A DNA stretch of 64,000 bases from Tichowtungia aerotolerans (GTDB lineage Bacteria > Verrucomicrobiota > Kiritimatiellia > Kiritimatiellales > Tichowtungiaceae), in the NCBI RefSeq assembly GCF_009905215.1, contig NZ_CP047593.1, positions 1,368,900 to 1,432,899 of the forward strand, written 5' to 3'. The position numbers were made by a program, and so were the translations under genes. Positions 53,102 through 60,986 of the stretch are shown one piece after another. A model generated the notes under the pieces. The model was given only the letters and a program-made list of their open reading frames with translations. It had not been told where the DNA came from and ran no database searches. Every line of letters begins with the position of its first letter. Position 1 is the stretch's first letter.

Positions 53102-54205
53102 ATGATTTACCGGACCTATGGAAAAACCGGGAAAGAGGTTTCCGCAATCGGTTTCGGGGGAATGCGGTTTCCCCAGCCGGAAAATATCGAAAAAAATGCA
53201 GAACTGGTGCTGTACGCGCACAGCAAAGGCATTACCTATTTCGACACAGCACCGGGCTACTGCGATGACAGGAGCGAAGAAATCATGGGCGCGGCCTTTC
53301 GGCAGATGGCACCCGGATCATTTGTTGTCTCCACGAAATGCGGAAGCCCGGATGGCGAAGAGCTGCGCAAGTCCCTGGAACGGTCTCTGGAGCGGCTGGG
53401 CGTAGACTGCATCGATTTTTTCAATATCTGGTGTGTGAAGTCGCAGGCTGACTGGGAGAGCCGCAAAAAGGGCGGAGCTGTGGATGCACTGCTGAAAGCC
53501 CGCGATGAAGGGCTGGTGAAGCATGTGGTCTGTTCCACGCATATGACGCGCGACGAAGCCGCGGGCATGTTTGCAGAGAAAAATTTTGAGGGCGTCACGC
53601 TGGGCTACAACGCCGTGAACTTTCCGTTTCGCGAACAGGTGATTTCGGATGCGGCGGCGCATGAGATGGGGGTTGTGGTAATGAACCCGCTCAATGGGGG
53701 ACTGATCCCGCAGCATGCGGCGCGGTTTGATTTCATTCGCGCGGAAAACGATCCCGATGTGGTGCATGCAGGCCTGCGCTTTGTCCTGTCTAATTCTGCG
53801 GTAACCGTTGCGCTGGTCGGGTTCGGCTCAAGAGAAGAGATTGATGCCTCGGTTGCAGTAACAGAAAATTTTGTTCCGCATGATGAAGCACATCATGATG
53901 CACTTAAAAAACAGATTACCGATCGCTTCGATGGGTTCTGTACCGGTTGCGGATATTGTGTGCCGTGTCCGCAGGGTATCCGTATCCCGCGCATGATGGA
54001 TGCCTACAACATGCGAATTCTCGCCGGCCCGCAACCGGAACACATCACGAATCGCCTGAAGTGGCACTGGTCGATGACCGCGAACGAGGCGGAGACCTGT
54101 ACTCAATGCGGCGCCTGCGAAGCCGCCTGCACTCAGCACCTGCCGATTATAGAGCGGCTTAAAGAGATTTCCGCCGCCGGTCGCGAAGCTGCCCAAGCCG
54201 AATAG
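53102..54205 (+). CDS. Aldo/keto reductase with C-terminal ferredoxin-type domain
   Basis: A 367-aa protein. The TIM-barrel aldo/keto reductase part shows IGFGGMRFPQPENIEKNAELV, GITYFDTAPGYC and VVSTKCG. The C-terminal part has two 4Fe-4S clusters: CTGCGYCVPCPQGI (about 280) and CTQCGACEAACTQH (about 332). Iron-sulfur aldo/keto reductases of this layout are common in anaerobes; their substrates are mostly unknown. AGGAGG precedes the ATG. Confidence 0.9.
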   Translation: MIYRTYGKTGKEVSAIGFGGMRFPQPENIEKNAELVLYAHSKGITYFDTAPGYCDDRSEEIMGAAFRQMAPGSFVVSTKCGSPDGEELRKSLERSLERLGVDCIDFFNIWCVKSQADWESRKKGGAVDALLKARDEGLVKHVVCSTHMTRDEAAGMFAEKNFEGVTLGYNAVNFPFREQVISDAAAHEMGVVVMNPLNGGLIPQHAARFDFIRAENDPDVVHAGLRFVLSNSAVTVALVGFGSREEIDASVAVTENFVPHDEAHHDALKKQITDRFDGFCTGCGYCVPCPQGIRIPRMMDAYNMRILAGPQPEHITNRLKWHWSMTANEAETCTQCGACEAACTQHLPIIERLKEISAAGREAAQAE

Positions 54206-54224
54206 TTTTCCAATGTTTGGAAAA
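54206..54224. repeat. Dispersed palindrome, perfect copy
   Basis: TTTTCCAA-TGT-TTGGAAAA, starting immediately after the aldo/keto reductase stop and running into the terminator. Confidence 0.8.
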
Positions 54225-54261
54225 AAGGTTTCGTCCGGGTGAGGGCGAAACCTTTGTCTTT
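54224..54261 (+). terminator. Terminator between convergent genes
   Basis: Stem AAAGGTTTCG/CGAAACCTTT with a 12-base loop, then GTCTTTTTT. The reverse strand also ends near a short T-run, so it may work both ways. Confidence 0.78.
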
Positions 54262-54279
54262 TTTCTGATCGCGGGTCGC

Positions 54280-54975
54280 TTAATGGCCATGTGCCTTTTC
54301 GGGCTTTTCCGGTTTGTCCGGACGCTCCGGTTTTTCGGGCTTCTCAATTCTTTCGGGTTTCTCCGGTTTCTCAGCCTTTTCAACCTTTTGGACCCGTTCC
54401 GCTGTTACGACTTTGGCTTTTTCGTTTCTCATCACATCGCCGACCTTCAGATCGTAGGAGTGGTAGATGTCTCCCCATCCCATGCCGTTGGCACGCATAT
54501 CCAGAATTCCATTGCCGGTTTCGCTGTCATACAGAGCCGTTACGATATCCTGATAACTGGCGTCTTCCGGCAGAGAGGCTTCCGCCAACCCCAGCGCAAG
54601 TTTGATATTTCCGATGCCCATCGGTGCTGATGTGTTTTCAACGATAACGGTTTGTTCAACCAGTTCGGTCTGTTCAACCTGAGTGACGGTTCCATCCGGA
54701 TTGGTGATTTCGATCAGAACCGGGTTTCCATCGGCATCCAGAACCGTTTGTTCCACCTCTATAACGTAACTGATGGAGTCGCCTGTACGCAGAGCGTCCA
54801 CCAATGTTGCCGCATTGTCGCCGAGGAAACCGCTGAATTGCGCGGCGATGTCATCCAGCACTTTTTGTTCGCCGACGCTCAGCGTCGGAGCCGGGTCCTC
54901 TGCGTAAAGAGCCGACGTGAATACGGCCAAACCAGCGAGCCCGGTCATGAGATATGCAAACCGTTTGGTTTTCAT
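54280..54975 (-). CDS. Secreted protein with EKPEKP-repeat tail
   Basis: A 231-aa exported protein (signal MKTKRFAYLMTGLAGLAVFTSALYA). The mature part contains GDNAATLVDALRTGDSISYV and DIVTALYDSETGNGILDMRANGMGWGDIYHSYDLKVGDVM. The last 45 residues are a low-complexity run of EK-P/ER-P units ending HGH. A charged proline-rich tail might bind peptidoglycan or metal. AAGGAG precedes the ATG. It lies 14 bp after the split outer-membrane gene and was probably co-transcribed with it. Confidence 0.75.
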   Translation of the reverse strand: MKTKRFAYLMTGLAGLAVFTSALYAEDPAPTLSVGEQKVLDDIAAQFSGFLGDNAATLVDALRTGDSISYVIEVEQTVLDADGNPVLIEITNPDGTVTQVEQTELVEQTVIVENTSAPMGIGNIKLALGLAEASLPEDASYQDIVTALYDSETGNGILDMRANGMGWGDIYHSYDLKVGDVMRNEKAKVVTAERVQKVEKAEKPEKPERIEKPEKPERPDKPEKPEKAHGH

Positions 54976-55384
54976 GGTTCTCTCCTTTTCTATGGTTTGT
55001 ACACAAACTGGAGGCCCACACCCAGGTCCGGACTGCTGTCACTCAGCCCGAAATACAGATAGGGAGAGAGGCTCCATTGATCGCCTGTTTTATGGTTGAG
55101 GTATGTGAATACCTCCAGTGGGTCATCAACGCCGTCGGTGGATGCCTGCTGGTAATCCAGTGAGGCGCCGATGTGGGTTGTGTCTGAACAACGCCAGTCG
55201 GCGCCGACGGACCAGTAAATCACATTGTTCAAATCATATCCGGAAGGATCGCCTTTGATCTTATAGCCGAGTGTAGCCATGGGGGTCAGCTTTCCTGCGG
55301 CATACATGTAATCGGCCTGCAGGGCATAATCGGTTTTGCCGGTGCCCAGTCCTTTGTTTTCGTCGGCGGTCGGGAATTTAATTT

Positions 55385-56701
55385 GGTTCATGACCCATTT
55401 CCGGGGAACGAGGAGTCATAACGGAATTTTTGGTATCTTGCTTTTGCGAGAAACAACTACCAAAAGGAGATTCCGTTATGACCGCTCAAAAGATACTCAA
55501 AATTCTCGGTGAATGGGAAGGGTTCCGTGTCGGCACAGTGGGGCCGGCCCCAGGGGATCCGTCCGAAGTGTGGATCGAGTTGACAGCAGAAAATGGCTCT
55601 GGCCGTTGCAGTGGTTGCGGGTCGCTATCTCACACGGTCCATGACTCAACCATCCGGTGGATACGTGAACTTCCGGTCTTCGGGAAGACAACATGGCTGA
55701 TGATTACACGACGGCGAATGCTTTGCCCCGCATGTGGCCCCAAGCTGGAAGCGCTCACTTGGCTGGACCCTTATTCGCGCTTTACCCGGCGCTTTGAAGA
55801 GTCCGTGGCTCGGTTATGCAAAGTCGCAACACACAAGCATGTTGCCGCTGAGTATGGGATTAACCGCAAGACGGTTAAAAATATTGAAAAGCGCTATCTG
55901 CAGCGTGAACTGGGGCCGATCAATCTCGCGGGAGTCGAGCTGTTGGCCATGGATGAGTTTGCGATCCAGAAAGGACATCGCTATGCCACGGTCATCGTCG
56001 ATCCGACCTGCAAGAGGGTGCTCTGGATCGGTCGGGGCCGTACTCGTGCAGCAATCCATCCATTCTTCAAGTTGCTTGGCGAAGACGGCTGCAAACAGAT
56101 CAAGGCCGTCGCCATGGACATGAACAGCTCGTATGAGCAGGAAGTTTGGGAGCACTGCCCGGACGCAGATATCGTCTATGACCTGTTCCATGTTGTCGCG
56201 AAGTATGGACGCGAGGTTATCGACCGGGTACGGGTGGATGAAGCCAACCGCCTACGCGATGACAAGCGCGCGCGCAGGGTCGTAAAAGGATCGCGCTGGT
56301 TACTGTTGCGCAATCGAGACAACATTACCAAGCCAAGTGATCAGGTACGTCTGGATGAATTACTGGAAGCCAATCGGAATCTGGCCACCGTATACGTGAT
56401 GAAGGCCGATCTGAAAGAGCTTTGGAGCTTTCGCGATACCCGGCAGGCGCAATCGTTCGGGGATCAGTGGTACGAACGGGCGGTTCAAAGCTCCATCGAG
56501 CCTCTCATAAAGTTCGCGAATCGTCTTGCCGGATACATCAAGGGAATCATCTCCCATGCCCGCTGGCCGTTGCACACCAGCCTGCTCGAAGGTATCAACA
56601 ACAAGATCAAAGTGCTCAAGCGAATGGCCTATGGCTACCGTGATGATGAGTTCTTCTTCTTAAAAATCAGGCAAGCCTTCCCCGGAAATGGGGCATGAAC
56701 C
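55385..56701 (+). mobile_element. ISL3-family insertion sequence with 8-bp target duplication
   Basis: Terminal inverted repeats GGTTCATGACCCATTTCC and GGTTCATGCCCCATTTCC (right, reversed) match at all but one position over 18 bases and continue to about 26. Both sides carry TTTAATTT (55377-55384 and 56702-56709), an 8-bp duplication as expected for ISL3. The identical copies show recent insertion. Confidence 0.9.
55478..56698 (+). CDS. ISL3-family transposase
   Basis: A 406-aa DDE transposase. N-terminal zinc-finger cysteines are CSGCGS and CPACGP; an HTH segment HVAAEYGINRKTVKN follows. Catalytic-core regions are LLAMDEFAIQKGHRYATVIVD, AVAMDMNSSYEQEVWEHCPDADIVYDLFH and LEGINNKIKVLKRMAYGYRD. 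AAAAGGAG precedes the ATG at 55478. The stop lies in the right terminal repeat. Confidence 0.92.
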   Translation: MTAQKILKILGEWEGFRVGTVGPAPGDPSEVWIELTAENGSGRCSGCGSLSHTVHDSTIRWIRELPVFGKTTWLMITRRRMLCPACGPKLEALTWLDPYSRFTRRFEESVARLCKVATHKHVAAEYGINRKTVKNIEKRYLQRELGPINLAGVELLAMDEFAIQKGHRYATVIVDPTCKRVLWIGRGRTRAAIHPFFKLLGEDGCKQIKAVAMDMNSSYEQEVWEHCPDADIVYDLFHVVAKYGREVIDRVRVDEANRLRDDKRARRVVKGSRWLLLRNRDNITKPSDQVRLDELLEANRNLATVYVMKADLKELWSFRDTRQAQSFGDQWYERAVQSSIEPLIKFANRLAGYIKGIISHARWPLHTSLLEGINNKIKVLKRMAYGYRDDEFFFLKIRQAFPGNGA

Positions 56702-57308
56702 TTTAATTTTTCCGGTAAGGTCTAAAAATCCGAATTCAGGCGGAATGGTATCCAGTTCGTAGGTTGCCGCCGCCCAGGTGTCCGCAATGCCGGACTCGGA
56801 CCGGTCTGTTCCGGTGCCCGGCAGGATAACGCCGTCATCGACCAGGTTTCCGGGACCATCGATTGCCAGCCAGCCGGTGATGATTTTACCGCTCCAGTTA
56901 TGATACGCATAACCGATACCGAACGGAACATAGAGCATTGCAGTATCGGAAACATCGCCGTAGTCGCCTGTGCTGTAGTCAATGCCGCTGATAAATTTCC
57001 ATTGGCCTGTTTCGGCGGAGAATGCACAGGAAGAAGCGTACGCCAGAACAAGGGTTGTTATCAGTCCGATTTTTCGGGTTGTTCTCAGGGAGTGCGTGAA
57101 TCGCCTCTGGCAAATCGTCTGCATAAAATCCTCCCCCGCTGCTTGGTGAATGAATGATCTCCCCCTCGACAGGAGGGAGATTACAAACCTGCTTTTATTT
57201 AATCAAGAGTGGTTTGGTCGGATTTCAGGCGACTAAAAGGATCACCTTATAAAGCAATGGGTGGATTTTCGCTCAGGGCCCAGTGGCAGAGCGTTGTTGA
57301 TCAATGGA

Positions 57309-58742
57309 TTATGAATGGGGGCGATCTTTTTTAAGCAGCGTCGCCGGCGTCTCAATCTGCAGGAAATTGGTGTGATGTGAATAAATGTGTCCGCCGCCGA
57401 GGAAGGCAATCAGGTGGTTCGGATCGATTTTTTTCTCCGACAGCAGTTTGTCCAGGCAGGTTTTAACCAGCTCATCTGTTGTGTCGGGGATGTCGATACG
57501 TGAGGCATAAACGCCGTAGCAGAGCGAGAGTTCCCGAACCGTGTGCATATCTTCAGACAGAGCAAAGATCGGCTTTTTGCCGCGGTACGAAGCGCACATG
57601 GCCGCGGTTCCGCCGGAACGGGTGCTCGTAATAATGGCCTGAATCGGCAGCTGGCGAGCGCAGCGTACAGCCGCTTCTGCCAGGTGACTTCCAGGCATTG
57701 GAAGATGATTTTCATTCAGGGCAGAGAATGCCGCGCGCTCCGGCTGTTTCTGTTTTTCGACCGAGTGGGCGATGCTGGACATCGTACGCACGGCCTCGAG
57801 AGGGAATTTTCCGCAGGCGGTTTCGCCACTGAGCATCAGTGTGTCGGTTCCGTCGAGAATGGCATTGGCCACGTCACTTACTTCCGCACGGGTCGGGCGG
57901 GGATTTTCGATCATGGAATGCAGCATCTGGGTCGCGGTGATCACCGGCTTCAGGCGGCGCAGGCAGGTTTTAATGATCTGTTTCTGGATCACCGGAACTT
58001 CTTCCACCGGGATTTCAATGCCGAGATCGCCGCGGGCAACCATGACGGCATAGGCAACATCGAGGATGGAGTCGAGGTTGGAGACCCCTTCACTGTTTTC
58101 GATTTTTGCGATAATTTTGATGGTGCTTTTGCGCATATCCAGAATGCTCTGAATCGCCATCACATCGTCGCGATTGCGGACAAAAGAGTGGGCGATAAAA
58201 TCGATTTCCCGTTTAATGGCCCATTCGATGAACTTACCGTCTTTCTCAGTAAGAGATGGCATACGCAGTTCCGAGCCCGGAACATTCAGGCCTTTTTTGT
58301 CCTTAATAACGCCATCATTGCGGGCTGTGCAGATCAGTTGGGTCTCATCGCTGCTGTCTACGGTCAGCTCGAGATCGCCATCATCGATGAGAACCTGGCT
58401 TCCGGCCTTTATTTCCGGGATAAAGTGTTCGTAGTTCACCTGAAAACTGTTCGGCAGTTCGGACGACTGCGCTGTGACGAATACGCGGTCTCCGGTTTTT
58501 ACAGCAATCGGCTCCGCGATATTGCAGGTGCGCACTTCGGGGCCCTTGGTGTCGATCAGGATGCCGATTCGGTCAGACACCGCGCGTATTTCCTTCACCA
58601 TCAGGTCCGCCTCCTCTGTGGTCAGGTGCGCGGTGTTGAGCCGCACAACATTCATGCCTTCGTCGTAGAGCTCCTTCAGGAGCTCCGGCGTGCATCGGTC
58701 GGGAGAGAGGGTGCAGATAATTTTGGTCTGTTTGCTGTACAT
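57309..58742 (-). CDS. pyk: Pyruvate kinase
   Basis: Last glycolytic enzyme, PEP plus ADP to pyruvate plus ATP. 477 aa. Motifs: TKIICTLSPDRCTPELLKELYDEG, DTKGPEVRT, KIENSEGVSNLDSILDVA with the catalytic region, VARGDLGIEIPVEEVPVIQKQII and MLSGETACGKFPLEAVRTM. The start at 58742 (GGAGAAAT ahead) is preferred over the ORF opening at 59210, which would overlap metA. Confidence 0.94.
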   Translation of the reverse strand: MYSKQTKIICTLSPDRCTPELLKELYDEGMNVVRLNTAHLTTEEADLMVKEIRAVSDRIGILIDTKGPEVRTCNIAEPIAVKTGDRVFVTAQSSELPNSFQVNYEHFIPEIKAGSQVLIDDGDLELTVDSSDETQLICTARNDGVIKDKKGLNVPGSELRMPSLTEKDGKFIEWAIKREIDFIAHSFVRNRDDVMAIQSILDMRKSTIKIIAKIENSEGVSNLDSILDVAYAVMVARGDLGIEIPVEEVPVIQKQIIKTCLRRLKPVITATQMLHSMIENPRPTRAEVSDVANAILDGTDTLMLSGETACGKFPLEAVRTMSSIAHSVEKQKQPERAAFSALNENHLPMPGSHLAEAAVRCARQLPIQAIITSTRSGGTAAMCASYRGKKPIFALSEDMHTVRELSLCYGVYASRIDIPDTTDELVKTCLDKLLSEKKIDPNHLIAFLGGGHIYSHHTNFLQIETPATLLKKDRPHS

Positions 58743-58934
58743 AAAAATTTCTCCGGTAAAAGTCGCGGAGGGTTTTAGCAGATTCTGGAGTTGGGGGTAG
58801 CTTTTTATCCCGTAAATATCCCCGGCGGTCCGTTCAAAGAGGAATTGTGATGGTGCGATGCGCTTGTGCTTTGCGTAAATCGTGCAATAATCAGCGCTCT
58901 GTTCAATGGAACGAAAAAGTAAGGATCTCACGCC

Positions 58935-59906
58935 ATGCCTGTAATTGTAACCAGTGATGCCATTCATCCGTTTCTGCCGTCTCTCGGGTCGTCCAGCGCG
59001 ATTGAGATGACACGTGCCAGTCATCAGGACATCCGGCCGCTGGAAATTCTGATCATCAACCTGATGGCGGATAAGCAGGCGACAGAACGTCAACTGGCGC
59101 AGTGGCTGGGTCATACCCCGCTGCAGATCCGCCTCACATTTGCTGCCACCGATTCCTATATGGAAGCCATTCAGAACGGACGGCGGAGCAAAAACACCAG
59201 TACGGAGCATATTACTAATTTCTACCAGAGCTGGGGATCGCTGAAAGACCGCCGGTTTGATGGAATGATCATTACCGGAGTTAATGCCCTGCAGCCGCGG
59301 GTGGAGGACGAAATCATCTGGCCGGAGGTGAAAGAGATCATGGAATGGTCGAAAACCAACGTGCTTTCTTCACTCTTTCTCTGCTGGGGAGCCAAGGCCG
59401 CGCTGAAATACTTCCATGATATCGACAGCATTCGGCAGGAAACCAAGATTTTCGGACTGTTCGATCATAGTCTGGGGAAAGATTCCACCGGCATCGGCTT
59501 CGGTTTGCCGGACCAGTTTGCCGTGCCGGTGTCTCGCTGGAAATCGCCCGTCCCGGAAGCTATTGATGCCTGCGAAGCGCTGGAGGTGCTCGCGACCGCG
59601 CCGGAAGTGGGGCCCAACATGATCGTTGAGCCGTCGGACGGGCCGGCGCCGTTCCCGCGCCGGGTGTACATTCTGAATCATCCGGAATACGACGCTGATA
59701 CGCTGGGTCGCGAATATCATCGGGATGCGAAAGACAATCCGGATCAGCCGCTTCCAAAGCACTATTTTCCTGGCAATGATCCGTCGCGAACACCGGTCAA
59801 TCTCTGGCGCTACGCCGGATTTATTTATACCAACTGGATTCGCACCATCTACGACGCCACGCCGTACGACATTAATCAGATCAGCAATCTCGCTGCCGCA
59901 AAATAG
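58935..59906 (+). CDS. metA: Homoserine O-acyltransferase-like protein, MetA family
   Basis: A 323-aa glutamine-amidotransferase-fold acyltransferase of the methionine pathway. Catalytic Cys150 sits in LFLCWGAKAAL and the histidine/glutamate in LNHPEYDADTL. Family blocks STEHITNFYQSWGSL and GNDPSRTPVNLWR are also present. The segment that sets acyl-CoA choice reads ITGVNALQPRVEDE in place of the usual ITGAP(V/L)E/G, so succinyl or acetyl use cannot be deduced, and a different acceptor is possible. Confidence 0.85.
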   Translation: MPVIVTSDAIHPFLPSLGSSSAIEMTRASHQDIRPLEILIINLMADKQATERQLAQWLGHTPLQIRLTFAATDSYMEAIQNGRRSKNTSTEHITNFYQSWGSLKDRRFDGMIITGVNALQPRVEDEIIWPEVKEIMEWSKTNVLSSLFLCWGAKAALKYFHDIDSIRQETKIFGLFDHSLGKDSTGIGFGLPDQFAVPVSRWKSPVPEAIDACEALEVLATAPEVGPNMIVEPSDGPAPFPRRVYILNHPEYDADTLGREYHRDAKDNPDQPLPKHYFPGNDPSRTPVNLWRYAGFIYTNWIRTIYDATPYDINQISNLAAAK

Positions 59907-59917
59907 CTGACAGCGGA

Positions 59918-59964
59918 TTTTTCCAGACCTTGGAAAAACAGCGCTGGGTTTCCAACGGCTGGAA
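59918..59964. repeat. Pair of dispersed palindromes after metA
   Basis: TTTTTCCA-GACCT-TGGAAAAA (59918-59938) and TTCCA-ACGGC-TGGAA (59950-59964), centres 29 bp apart. Confidence 0.75.
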
Positions 59965-60380
59965 TTGCTCGATCGTCGCCGGAACGAACGTGCTTGCGTG
60001 CCTCCAAGAAACGGTGGAAGTCACACCGAGCGAAGTCCGTCAACTGGCTGTCTTATGGAAGCAGGAACAAGCCGTAACGCTATTGAGAGAAGGGCGTTTC
60101 TTTGGACGGTTCGACCGGCCGGAGAAGCAGTTGCCGGATTACAGAAATTTCCCAGCCTTTTCGGATGTATAAGTCGTTGATAATCAACGGTCTTTTTCGA
60201 CGAAGAGCGCCTCTGCTGAAAAATAATCGGATTTCGACCATAAGGGCGGGATTTTTGCCGATTTTGGGCCCTTTATTTTCGGGCGTTTCTGTTCTGTTTT
60301 CCGTTTTTTTCGATTTTCAAAACATGGAGGGCAGAAGTGAGTGATGAGTTCTCCCTAGCCTGAAATCGGCCATTTTTGAA
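59965..60380. other. Stretch without a supported gene
   Basis: An 80-codon ORF (59930-60172) starts inside a palindrome and has no ribosome-binding site; I do not support it. The rest grows AT-rich toward the iteron region. Confidence 0.4.
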
Positions 60381-60560
60381 ACTAAAGTAAACTGAACTAC
60401 ACTAAACTATAGCGGTGGATTTCCCTGATTTTCCGGTCTTTTCTCGCGAAAATTATGACCCTAAGTTGTTTATTAATAGTTGTTTATGCAATATTTTCGT
60501 CATTTTATAAGTATAGTCTATTGAAGTGCACTGTAGTGAACTACATTTAATTTAACTCCT
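60381..60560. repeat. Iteron-like repeats upstream of the TubR/TubZ-like genes (tubC-like candidate)
   Basis: Three head-to-tail 10-mers ACTAAAGTAA, ACTGAACTAC, ACTAAACTAT (60381-60410; consensus ACTRAASTAN). The 9-mer TGAACTACA recurs exactly at 60537-60545. AGTTGTTTAT occurs twice (60464-60473 and 60478-60487). The tract is AT-rich and gene-free. In TubZRC partition systems TubR binds such iterons (tubC) upstream of tubR; the analogy is inferred. Confidence 0.6.
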
Positions 60561-60659
60561 ATGTCTCTTGATATTTTCTGAATGGTCGGTACGTTGTTTG
60601 ACTTTCGGATACGAAGCGCGGGTTGAACCGCACATGAAAAGGAGTTCTTGAGACAGGTC

Positions 60660-60986
60660 ATGGATAGTTTGTTTACAGAGCAGTATCGACGGCTGAAGGA
60701 GTGTCATTACCTGATTCTCTACTGGGCTGCTGAAGCAGAGGTGAGGGGATTGAAATACAACATCACCAATGCGTTTGACGACCTGAAAGATCTCGGGATT
60801 ACACGGACCAAACAAAGCGTAATGGCCTATGTGGAATCGTTGTTCATGCTGTGCTTTATCGATGTGAAAGAGGAGCGCAACCGGAAAAATATTTATTTGG
60901 CGGAGTCCGGCGCCCGGGCTTTGGAAGAGCTGGTGAAGAGTGCCGGTTTTAAAACAAAAAAATCCCGATTCATGGAGGGTGTGTAA
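60660..60986 (+). CDS. Small winged-helix protein, TubR-like
   Basis: A 108-aa basic/mixed protein. Helix-turn-helix NAFDDLKDLGITRTKQSVMAYVESLFMLC is followed by a wing (FIDVKEERNRKNIYLAESGARAL), the winged-helix pattern of TubR and related repressors, which are about the same size. AAAAGGAG at 60637-60644 sits 3 bases before an in-frame TTG (60648) and 15 before the ATG at 60660, so the start is undecided. It ends exactly one base before the GTPase start. Iterons lie upstream. A role in binding them and linking DNA to the GTPase filament is inferred. Confidence 0.68.
   Translation: MDSLFTEQYRRLKECHYLILYWAAEAEVRGLKYNITNAFDDLKDLGITRTKQSVMAYVESLFMLCFIDVKEERNRKNIYLAESGARALEELVKSAGFKTKKSRFMEGV

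Larger units (their letters stand above)
54990..57124 (-). pseudogene. Outer-membrane beta-barrel (MetA-pathway/transporter-like) gene split by an IS
   Basis: The two halves 56660-57124 (signal peptide ...ASSCAFSAETG, then beta strands to FGFLDLTGKIK) and 54990-55391 (continuing KFPTADENKGLGTGK...) join in frame once the IS and one 8-bp target copy are removed. The intact product would be about 280 aa with a barrel-like C-terminus (LGVGLQFVYKP). The segment DLTGKIKFPTADENKGLGTG is typical of the phenol-degradation meta-pathway/transporter outer-membrane family. Substrate unknown. The strong GGAGG site of the upstream half is intact. Confidence 0.82.

Noticed and set aside
58743-58934. SAM or other riboswitch ahead of metA
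   Set aside because: No K-turn or conserved SAM-box words are visible in the gap.
59930-60172. 80-codon plus-strand ORF after metA
   Set aside because: It starts at a TTG inside a palindrome, lacks a ribosome-binding site and matches no family; the first codons are just the palindrome.
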